NCBI RefSeq assembly: GCF_022549695.1
Contig: NZ_JAKZGS010000020.1
Location: forward strand, 1 to 63,000
Length of the DNA stretch: 63,000 nt
Direction of reading: 5' to 3'
Source: Belliella calami
GTDB taxonomy: Bacteria > Bacteroidota > Bacteroidia > Cytophagales > Cyclobacteriaceae
In this document: one piece after another, positions 35,488 through 43,291 of the stretch
Position numbering within the stretch: the stretch's first letter is position 1
Layout: every line of letters starts with the position of its first letter
Notes under the pieces: model-generated
What the model was told of the DNA's origin: nothing
The model's database searches: none
Seen by the model: only the letters and a program-made list of their open reading frames with translations
Translations under genes and position numbers: made by a program

Positions 35488-36738
35488 ATGGACAGAAAAA
35501 TTGAGAAAAAAACTTGGACTCCAAAATTGATCATTTCCTTATTGGGAGGATTGGTGATAGGAGGTTTTATATTGTATCAACTTGTCTTGGCGGACAATAG
35601 ATCCACAATGAATGTAAACATGGAAAGGATTACTATAGCCACGGTCAAAACTGGCGAGTTTACTGACTATATTCCTGTAAGTGGATCAATTGAGCCTGGG
35701 GAAGTTTTCTTTCTCGATGCATTGGAAGGAGGAAATATCCAACAGATCATCAAAGAATCAGGAGCGATAGTAGATGTAGGAGATACGATACTTTTACTTT
35801 CCAATTCAAAACTTCAACTTGAAGTAATGGAAAGGGAATCTGGTTTGTACTTTCAGATCAACAACCTCCGCCAAGTTAGACTTCAGCTAGATCAAAATGA
35901 TCTTAGTCAACAAGGCCAATTGGCGGAAATTGATTATCAAATCAGCTTGCTCAAGCCTCAATACCAAAGATTCAAAGAATTGCATGAAAAGAAATTGGTT
36001 TCTGATCGGGAGTTTGAAGAGGTTCGTGAGCAATATGAATACAATGTAAAAAGAAGGAAATTGACATATGAAGCGTATCGCAATGATTCCATTTCTAGGG
36101 TAAGCCAAAAAAGGCAACTTCAAGATTCCGAATCACGCATGAACCAATCTCTCTTTGGTGTAGGCCATATTTTGGACAATCTCGCTGTAAGAGCCCCTAT
36201 TGCTGGTCAACTTTCGACCGAACAGATAGAAATTGGGCAGGCGATCAATCCGGGTCAGCGATTTGGACAGATTGATATCATGGACAAGTTCAAAGTAAGG
36301 GTTCAAATCGATGAACTTTACTTATCAAGGATTTTTACTGGCTTGAAAGGGACCTTTAATTTGGCAAATAGCCCTTACACAGTTGAGATTTCCAAAGTTT
36401 ATCCAACAGTGACAGCCGGAAGATTTGAAGTTGATATGATCTTTTCGGATCAAGTACCAACAGGCATTCGTCGTGGGCAGACAGTTAGGATTAGGTTGGA
36501 ATTGGGAGAAAGCGAAGATGCGGTGCTTCTACCAACAGGCAGTTTCTATAAGGATACAGGAGGGAATTGGGTATTTGTAGTCGATCAACTAAGTGGGAAA
36601 GCTGAAAAACGAAACATCAGACTGGGTAGAAAAAACCCTGAGTATTATGAGGTCATAGAAGGTCTGAATGCTGGTGACAAAGTCATCATCAGTGGGTATG
36701 AAAACTTTGGGAACAATGAAGTTTTGAATTTGAAGTAA
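35488..36738 (+). CDS. HlyD-family periplasmic adaptor
   Basis: A 416-residue membrane-fusion protein. A single N-terminal membrane segment is present (LIISLLGGLVIGGFILYQLV). The first barrel-sandwich half starts TVKTGEFTDYIPVSGSIEPG. A coiled-coil hairpin spans about residues 115-220, followed by the second lipoyl half (VRAPIAGQLSTEQIEIGQ) and a beta-barrel. It would link the inner-membrane permeases of this operon to the TolC-like protein at its end. I chose the ATG at 35488; a TTG five codons upstream is less likely. It is the first gene rightward from the divergent two-component pair. Confidence 0.9.
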   Translation: MDRKIEKKTWTPKLIISLLGGLVIGGFILYQLVLADNRSTMNVNMERITIATVKTGEFTDYIPVSGSIEPGEVFFLDALEGGNIQQIIKESGAIVDVGDTILLLSNSKLQLEVMERESGLYFQINNLRQVRLQLDQNDLSQQGQLAEIDYQISLLKPQYQRFKELHEKKLVSDREFEEVREQYEYNVKRRKLTYEAYRNDSISRVSQKRQLQDSESRMNQSLFGVGHILDNLAVRAPIAGQLSTEQIEIGQAINPGQRFGQIDIMDKFKVRVQIDELYLSRIFTGLKGTFNLANSPYTVEISKVYPTVTAGRFEVDMIFSDQVPTGIRRGQTVRIRLELGESEDAVLLPTGSFYKDTGGNWVFVVDQLSGKAEKRNIRLGRKNPEYYEVIEGLNAGDKVIISGYENFGNNEVLNLK

Positions 36739-36761
36739 GAACTGAGGTGTAAGAAGACTTG

Positions 36762-36894
36762 TCCGCCGCTGCGGATGAGACATGAGAAATAAGATATGAG
36801 ATTTGAGACACAAGATGTGAGACGACAGTGATAAAAAAATGAGAATATGCCCTTTAAAGCCTGTCCCGTGCCGATAGTTATCGGTACGGGAGGC
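36762..36894. repeat. two dispersed palindromes between HlyD and ABC genes
   Basis: The first is TCCGCCGCTGCGGA (36762-36775), like the one inserted in the damaged 5S. The second (36859-36894) is a longer stem with arms TCCCGTGCCGATA and TATCGGTACGGGA; a shorter relative occurs in the tRNA-Arg fragments. Between them is a degenerate ATGAGA-rich stretch. No gene is seen from 36739 to 37186. Confidence 0.7.
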
Positions 36895-36949
36895 ATTTGA
36901 TAAAAGTATCGGGTAATGACCTAATGACAAAAAGAATTAAATTAAAAAT

Positions 36950-37037
36950 TTGCACTGAAAGTGCAACTGACACTAACATTGGGTTGAAACCCAATGCAAT
37001 GGTAAATGTCTGATTCACTTTTGCCCTGACGGGGCAA
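36950..37037. repeat. cluster of three GA-loop hairpins
   Basis: Three stems follow one another: TTGCAC/GTGCAA around TGAAA (36950-36966), CATTGGGT/ACCCAATG around TGAA (36977-36996), and TTGCCC/GGGCAA around TGACG (37021-37037). The arms differ but the loops all begin TGA. A related cluster lies at 42968-43059. Confidence 0.75.
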
Positions 37038-37186
37038 TTGAATAGCTGAAGAGAATAAAGAAATATCAAAAAAAGTGTCAAGTAAATTCAGTACGCTACA
37101 ACTTGAAAGAAAAAAAATCAGATTAAATCAATCTATAAATCCAAGATATAACATCAACGAAATCTAAAATCTAATTATACAGACAC

Positions 37187-37885
37187 ATGGAAGACATCAT
37201 CAAAACCAACAACCTAAAGAAACTTTACGCTACCGAAGAAGTGGAAACCACAGCTTTGGAAGACATCAATATCAAAATAAAAAAGGGTGAATTTGTAGCA
37301 ATCATGGGGCCGTCGGGCTGTGGTAAATCCACCTTGTTGAATATCATTGGGCTGCTTGACAATCCCGATAGCGGTGAGTATTATTTTTTGGAAAAAGAAG
37401 TCGCTGGGTTTTCAGAAAGAAAAAGGTCTCAATTGCGAAAAGGAAATATCGGCTTTGTATTCCAAAGCTTCAACCTTATCGATGAATTGACCTGCTATGA
37501 AAACGTCGAACTTCCACTTTTGTACTTGAAAATCCCTTCTGATGAAAGAAAGAAAAAGGTAGAAGAAGTGCTCACAAGAATGAATATCATGCATCGTAAG
37601 GATCATTTTCCACAGCAATTGTCAGGAGGTCAGCAGCAGCGTGTAGCTATCGCAAGGGCAATTGTTGCAAAACCGGAAGTGATACTGGCAGATGAACCAA
37701 CAGGAAATCTTGATTCTGCCAATGGTGAAGAAGTAATGCGGCTTTTGGAAGAACTCAATAATGAAGGCACTACGATCGTGATGGTAACCCACTCCCCCCA
37801 TGACGCCAATTATGCACACAGAATCATCAATTTATTTGATGGAAAAGTAGTGACGGAAAATATCAGAGAACAGTTTCATATATAG
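37187..37885 (+). CDS. ABC transporter ATP-binding protein (MacB/LolD type)
   Basis: A 232-residue ATPase of the MacB/LolD/FtsE group. Walker A is GPSGCGKSTLLN, the signature is LSGGQQQRVAIARAI, Walker B and D-loop are ADEPTGNLDSANGEEV, and the H-loop is MVTHS. All catalytic positions are intact. Such ATPases drive FtsX-type permeases that move substrates mechanically across the envelope. It precedes four such permease genes and is probably the working ATPase for them. Confidence 0.93.
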   Translation: MEDIIKTNNLKKLYATEEVETTALEDINIKIKKGEFVAIMGPSGCGKSTLLNIIGLLDNPDSGEYYFLEKEVAGFSERKRSQLRKGNIGFVFQSFNLIDELTCYENVELPLLYLKIPSDERKKKVEEVLTRMNIMHRKDHFPQQLSGGQQQRVAIARAIVAKPEVILADEPTGNLDSANGEEVMRLLEELNNEGTTIVMVTHSPHDANYAHRIINLFDGKVVTENIREQFHI

Positions 37886-37894
37886 GTTTAGGAC

Positions 37895-37926
37895 AACCTT
37901 TGAGGTTTACAAAAACCTCGGAGGTT
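37895..37926. repeat. AACCTnnnAGGTT mini-palindrome pair
   Basis: AACCTTTGAGGTT and AACCTCGGAGGTT lie six bases apart. They are the same 13-base motif that builds the 740-1255 array, here as a single dispersed copy. Confidence 0.7.
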
Positions 37927-38039
37927 TAAAAGAACTACAAGTAAGTGGCTAGCCAATTACTGGTAATTTCAAGGAAAAGGAGACCTACTTAGAATCAACT
38001 ACATTTCATTCTTCATCATAATTAAAAAATCAATTTGCC

Positions 38040-40442
38040 ATGTGGAAAAACTACTTTATCGTCTCCTTTAGGAACTTGAAAAAGCGGAGGCTTTATACTG
38101 GAATCAATGTTTTAGGTCTTACTGTGGCCATAGTTAGTTTTCTGGCCATAGCACTTTTTATTTATCATGAAGCCACTTACGATAGGATGTATGGAGATGC
38201 TGACCGGGTGATCAGATTTTCACAGCGATTTTCCATGGCTGGAGAAGAACAGGTTACAAGTATGACCCCTTCGGCCCTTGTCCCTACATTGATGGAGGAA
38301 ATGGAGGAGGTAGAGGTGGGTACCTTGATAATGGATTACAGTATTTTTGCCTCTGTATTGGTAGACTCAGGTGAGGGCAATCAGGAGGAAAATAAATTTG
38401 CTTATGTAGATGAAAATTTCTTTGAAATATTTGATTTGAAACTTTTAGCAGGAGCAGATGGTAAATTATTGTCTGAACCAAATCAGATCGTATTGACAGA
38501 ATCTACGGCGCAAAGGTATTTCCAAAAACCTTTTGAGGCTGTGGGAGAGATTATCAAAATAGATGGGAAAGATTTTCAGGTTACAGGAATTGTGGAAAAT
38601 TTCCCTAGCAATAGTCATATTGATTTTGATTTTTTGGCTTCATTTATCACCACAAGACATGGGAAAGACCCACAATGGAGTCCCGCCAATTATTATTCTT
38701 ATGCCAAACTAAAACCTGAAACAGACCAAAAGGTATTTGCGGGGAAGTTGGATCAGATGGTGGAAAAGTATTTTGGAGAAGAAATGAGAACTTATGGGTT
38801 TGAGGTAAGTGTCATTTTTCAGCCCTTGACTTCCATCCACTTGGGATTCAGTCAGCTGAAACACATCAAGCCGGCTATAGATATCAAAAACTTATACATA
38901 TTTGGGACAGTTGGCTTCCTGCTGATCTTGATAGGGATTATCAATTATGTTAATTTAGCCACGGCTGAAGCCACCGAAAGAAATAAAGAGGTAGGACTTA
39001 GAAAAGTGTTGGGTGCTGACAGGCCACAGCTGTTTGGACAATTTCTTTCTGAATCCATGATTTTATCATTTGTGGGCTTAGTTTTCAGTCTTGTAATTCT
39101 ATATATTTTGAAAGGGAATTTGGAAGATTTTTCTGGTATACCCATTCAAATTGATCTACTTTTTAGTCCTTTGGGGTTTCTAATGCTTTTGGGGTTAATG
39201 ATGTTGATAGGGCTGTTTTCTGGTTTTTATCCAGCATTGATTCTATCAGGAATGGAACCTCTTCAGGCTTTGGGAAAAAAAATAAGTGGTGCTATTGGAG
39301 GTGCTTGGCTTAGAAGAAGCCTAGTCGTATTCCAGTTTTTTGTATCCATAAGTCTCTTGTTGGCTACTTTTATTGTCAAGAATCAGTTGGATTATATGCA
39401 GACTGTAAACTTGGGGTATGACAGGGAACAAGTAATCGCTTTAAATTTTCATTACAATATGAGAAATCAAATCCCAGCTCTCAAAAGTGAAATGGAAAGA
39501 ACGGGATCTGTTCCATCTATCAGCTTGAGTAATTCCCTTCCTATCTTTATTCAAGCAGGATATTCTGTTTCTCCAGGTGGAGACAATGACAAGGATTTTA
39601 TGATCACAGGCTTTGCCGCAGATCATGACATCCTGAAGACTTTGAATCTAAACCTGCTTGCAGGAACCGATTTTTCAGATCAAGATATCCATCTGAGTAT
39701 GGCAAGTGAAAGTGAGGACGAGATGAATGTGATTTTCAATGAGGCTGCTATCAAAGAACTAGGTTGGACAATAGAAGAAAGCATAGGTCGAAAAGTGAAC
39801 TACAACGGTACAATATCAAATGTGAAAGGTGTGGTGCAGAATTTCTACTTTAATTCACTACACCATCATGTGGGACCATTAGCCATATTTATCGAGCCTT
39901 CTGAGGCCAATTGGATTCTTGCCAAACTTCCTGCCGGAGATCCGAAAGAAAGCCTGGCTAAAATGGAAAAAGTTTGGAAGGGGACTTACCCAGACAGACC
40001 ATTTAATTATCGGTTTTTGGATGATGAATATGGCAAGTTGTACCAAAGTGAACAAAATATATCTCGTATTTTTCAGCTTTTTTCAGGCATAGCGATTTTC
40101 ATTGCATGTATGGGGTTGTTTGGATTGGTTTCCTACGTAGCCATGAAAAGAACTAAGGAAATTAGTGTCAGAAAAGTATTGGGGGCAGATTCTCTAGATG
40201 TGTTGAAAGTACTCTCTTCAGATTTCTTTGTCCTCTTAGCTGTATCTGCGGTTATGTCCGTTGGCTTTGGGCTATGGTTTTCAAGTATGTGGTTGGAAGG
40301 ATTTGCTTACAAGACTAATGTCTCCTTTTTTATCTATGTTTTGTCTATTTTCTTGGTAGCTGTCATCGCCCTTATGACCATAGTTTATCGGACAGTAAAA
40401 GTATTCCGCTTAAATCCAGCAAAGACACTGAAGACTGATTAG
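38040..40442 (+). CDS. FtsX-like ABC permease 1
   Basis: An 800-residue double-length permease of the MacB/FtsX kind. The first membrane segment is at residues ~20-42 (INVLGLTVAIVSFLAIALF). A large periplasmic domain follows, then three segments around residues 285-400. The second half repeats the plan (LVVFQFFVSISLLLATFIV near 440) and ends with three segments. Each half has the KEVGLRKVLGA or KEISVRKVLGA coupling helix that touches the ATPase. It is the first of four paralogues; the substrate is unknown, and MacB-type systems export toxins, lipoproteins or antibiotics. Confidence 0.9.
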   Translation: MWKNYFIVSFRNLKKRRLYTGINVLGLTVAIVSFLAIALFIYHEATYDRMYGDADRVIRFSQRFSMAGEEQVTSMTPSALVPTLMEEMEEVEVGTLIMDYSIFASVLVDSGEGNQEENKFAYVDENFFEIFDLKLLAGADGKLLSEPNQIVLTESTAQRYFQKPFEAVGEIIKIDGKDFQVTGIVENFPSNSHIDFDFLASFITTRHGKDPQWSPANYYSYAKLKPETDQKVFAGKLDQMVEKYFGEEMRTYGFEVSVIFQPLTSIHLGFSQLKHIKPAIDIKNLYIFGTVGFLLILIGIINYVNLATAEATERNKEVGLRKVLGADRPQLFGQFLSESMILSFVGLVFSLVILYILKGNLEDFSGIPIQIDLLFSPLGFLMLLGLMMLIGLFSGFYPALILSGMEPLQALGKKISGAIGGAWLRRSLVVFQFFVSISLLLATFIVKNQLDYMQTVNLGYDREQVIALNFHYNMRNQIPALKSEMERTGSVPSISLSNSLPIFIQAGYSVSPGGDNDKDFMITGFAADHDILKTLNLNLLAGTDFSDQDIHLSMASESEDEMNVIFNEAAIKELGWTIEESIGRKVNYNGTISNVKGVVQNFYFNSLHHHVGPLAIFIEPSEANWILAKLPAGDPKESLAKMEKVWKGTYPDRPFNYRFLDDEYGKLYQSEQNISRIFQLFSGIAIFIACMGLFGLVSYVAMKRTKEISVRKVLGADSLDVLKVLSSDFFVLLAVSAVMSVGFGLWFSSMWLEGFAYKTNVSFFIYVLSIFLVAVIALMTIVYRTVKVFRLNPAKTLKTD

Positions 40443-40550
40443 GGGATAAGACAAGCAGGATACAATTGAGCCTATTCAACATTCAAGCGAAATCTAGAAA
40501 ATAGTATAAAGTGAATTCAGAAAAAGAAAAAGAATTTCAATAATAACAGT

Positions 40551-42917
40551 ATGTATAGCAACTATCTAAAAATTGCACTTCGTGGCCTTACCAAACACAA
40601 ATTGACTTTTTTTATCAATTTGTTTGGACTTGCTCTTGGGCTTTGGGCTACGATCACCATTTCGCTATGGGTGAAGAGTGAATTGAATATGAATGCCTCT
40701 TTCCCTGAAATTGATCAGGTTTATAGGATCATGGAGCATCAGCGATATGGCTCGGAATTTTTTACGACAAGTTCCACTCCAGGTATTTTGGCTCCTGCAT
40801 TGAAAGCAGAATTTCCGGAAGTTGAGCGTGCAGCTTGTTATTCTTGGAATGAAGACTTGCTATTTATAGCTAATGAAAACCGTTTCAATCTTAATGGTTT
40901 TTATGCAGAACCAGATTATCTCCACATCATGCAATATGAATTTTTACATGGGGATAGAGACAAGGCAATGACTGAAAAAAACCATATAGTCCTGACAAAG
41001 GAATCGGCTATCAAACTTTTTGGTCAGGTAAATGTGGTAGGCGAGTCCCTTGTGATCAAAGAAACAGGCGAAGAATCTTCATACATTGTTGTAGCAGTGA
41101 TAGACATAAAATCCTATGAAAGTAGTGCTTCATTTGAGTTTATCATTCCTTTTCAGGTCATGTTGGATAAGCCATATAATGAATGGCTTAGCCATTGGGG
41201 TAATAATGGTCCTAGTACAATAGTTCGGTTAAACAAAAATGTAGATTGGGAAGCTTTTTCAGCAAGCATAGAAGACCTCATCGTCAAGAAAAATGAGGGA
41301 AGCAACATAAAGCTGTTTGCCTATCCCCAAAGAGACCTATACCTACATGGGAAGTTCAAAGATGGAATACAGCAGGGAGGCAGGATTGAATATGTAAAGT
41401 TGTTTGCTTTGATCGGCTTGTTTGTATTATTGATAGCCTGTATCAATTTCATGAATCTTTCTACAGCCAAATCACAAAAAAGGGCAAAAGAAGTTGGGGT
41501 AAGAAAAGTAGTCGGAGCCGAAAAAAATGAGTTGGTGCTTCAGTTTTTGACGGAGTCCATGTTGGTTACCTTTATTGCAGGTTTTGTCTCCCTTATTTTT
41601 GTAGAATTGAGCCTGCCTATATTCAATAACCTTACTGGGAAAACGCTAAGTGTTCCTTATGGTGATTGGGTTTCATGGGTGCAATTTATCATGATTTTGT
41701 TGTTTACAGGTTTGGTAGCGGGGAGTTATCCAGCTTTTTACCTATCTGCGACCAAAGTTGTTATGGTTTTTAGAAATTTCACCAAATCTGGAAAAGGTGT
41801 AGTAATTGCGAGGAAAGGACTGGTATTGTTTCAATTTATACTCGCTACCATGTTGATCATTGCCACGATAGTGGTTTACAAGCAAATCAATTTTGCTATG
41901 AACAAGAACTTGGGCTATGAAAAGGATCAGTTGGTCAGTGTTTTTTTGGAAGGAAGCATGTATGAGAACTTTGAGGTTTATAAAAGACAAGTTGAAGAGA
42001 TTCCGGGAGTATTGGCAGTCACCAGGTCAAACCATTCCTTAATGGGTCGAAACTCAAACACAGGTGGTATATCATGGGAGGGAAAGGATCCGGATTTCAG
42101 TGCGCTTTTTGAGATAATGAGTATTGATTATGGTTTTGTTGAAGCCATGGGGATGAAAATGATAAAAGGCGAAGACTTTTCTCCTGATAGGGTTTCTGAT
42201 TCGATCAATAAGGTGATTCTTAATAGACGCGCTTATGAAATGATTGCTCAAGATGATCCAGATCCTGTAAGTATTAAGTGGGGGACAGATGTTCAGATTT
42301 TGGGTGTAGTGGAGGATTTTCACTTTCAAAGTCTGCACTTGGGGATGGAACCCGTAATCCTTCGTTTGGATCCAGATAATAGTTTTATTGCCTATTTCAA
42401 AATAGCAAGTGATGATGTCAAATCGGTAATTTCAGAAATCAAGTATCTTTCTGAGAGTTTTGAGCCTGATTTCCCCTTCCAGTTCAGTTTTATGGATGAG
42501 AATTATTCCCAAATGTACCAAGAGGATTTGAGGACAAAAGAGCTAGCAAAGTATTTCAGTATTCTGACCATATTGATTTCATGTCTGGGTCTATTTGGCC
42601 TATCGGCTCACGTAGCAGAGCAAAAGACCAAAGAAATTGGTATTAGAAAGGTTCTCGGAGCTTCAACCTTATCCATTTTGAATGTTATCAATAGGGAATT
42701 TATCATGATAGTTTCCATTTCGATTTTGTTTGGTTCGGGCATAGCATATTGGTTGATGCAAGATTGGTTGGAGGCATATGCATATCGAGTTGACTTTGAA
42801 TGGTGGTTTATTCCTTTGGCAGCTGTCGGTATATTAGTTATAGCATTCCTGACAGTGAGCCTCCAGGCATTGAAAGCAGCACAGATCAACCCAGTAAGAA
42901 GCTTGAAGAGCGAGTAA
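40551..42917 (+). CDS. FtsX-like ABC permease 2
   Basis: A 788-residue paralogue of the preceding permease with the same two-half layout. The N-terminal segment is FFINLFGLALGLWATITISLWV. Coupling motifs are KEVGVRKVVGAEKNE and KEIGIRKVLGAST. The periplasmic parts share little beyond family blocks such as YRIMEHQRYG and ILGVVEDFHFQSLH. It lies 108 bases after permease 1. It has no ATPase of its own and probably pairs with another member of the set or with the operon's ATPases. Confidence 0.9.
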   Translation: MYSNYLKIALRGLTKHKLTFFINLFGLALGLWATITISLWVKSELNMNASFPEIDQVYRIMEHQRYGSEFFTTSSTPGILAPALKAEFPEVERAACYSWNEDLLFIANENRFNLNGFYAEPDYLHIMQYEFLHGDRDKAMTEKNHIVLTKESAIKLFGQVNVVGESLVIKETGEESSYIVVAVIDIKSYESSASFEFIIPFQVMLDKPYNEWLSHWGNNGPSTIVRLNKNVDWEAFSASIEDLIVKKNEGSNIKLFAYPQRDLYLHGKFKDGIQQGGRIEYVKLFALIGLFVLLIACINFMNLSTAKSQKRAKEVGVRKVVGAEKNELVLQFLTESMLVTFIAGFVSLIFVELSLPIFNNLTGKTLSVPYGDWVSWVQFIMILLFTGLVAGSYPAFYLSATKVVMVFRNFTKSGKGVVIARKGLVLFQFILATMLIIATIVVYKQINFAMNKNLGYEKDQLVSVFLEGSMYENFEVYKRQVEEIPGVLAVTRSNHSLMGRNSNTGGISWEGKDPDFSALFEIMSIDYGFVEAMGMKMIKGEDFSPDRVSDSINKVILNRRAYEMIAQDDPDPVSIKWGTDVQILGVVEDFHFQSLHLGMEPVILRLDPDNSFIAYFKIASDDVKSVISEIKYLSESFEPDFPFQFSFMDENYSQMYQEDLRTKELAKYFSILTILISCLGLFGLSAHVAEQKTKEIGIRKVLGASTLSILNVINREFIMIVSISILFGSGIAYWLMQDWLEAYAYRVDFEWWFIPLAAVGILVIAFLTVSLQALKAAQINPVRSLKSE

Positions 42918-42967
42918 TGGGGAAGGAGGAAATAAGAAGGAAGAATTAGGAAAAAGCAAAGATGAAA

Positions 42968-43059
42968 TCAACCCCGAATGGGGTTAAACCTTCAATAGCC
43001 CCGTATGAAATGCGGGGAATAAAGAGGATGGGTTGGGTCATCAACCCCGAAGGGGTTGA
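42968..43059. repeat. second hairpin cluster, between permeases 2 and 3
   Basis: AACCCC/GGGGTT (from 42969), CCCCGTA/ATGCGGGG around TGAA (about 42999-43017), and the perfect TCAACCCC/GGGGTTGA around GAA (43041-43059). The rest of the 42918-43291 gap holds no convincing gene; an open frame across it is a by-product of the repeats. Confidence 0.75.
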
Positions 43060-43291
43060 ACTTCTTCAATCAATAGATAAAGTGTCAAGTTATTTCAATT
43101 CTAAACCTCCCATTTCCTTTGGTTTCTGTTTTCGCCCGCACACGGACAAAGATGTTCGCATTCAAATCCTAAAAGATATTCAAATCCTTTGTTTTGGCTG
43201 TTTTGAGGAGGTTTTCTTTGGCATTGGTATTGAAAAACCAATACTGTCAAAAGGAATTTAAATTGTATGCTCAAACCTTTATTTATACATC

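Noticed and set aside
42962-43261. 99-residue open frame between permeases 2 and 3
   Set aside because: Its first third is built from the palindrome cluster, and the rest looks like random translation without family features.
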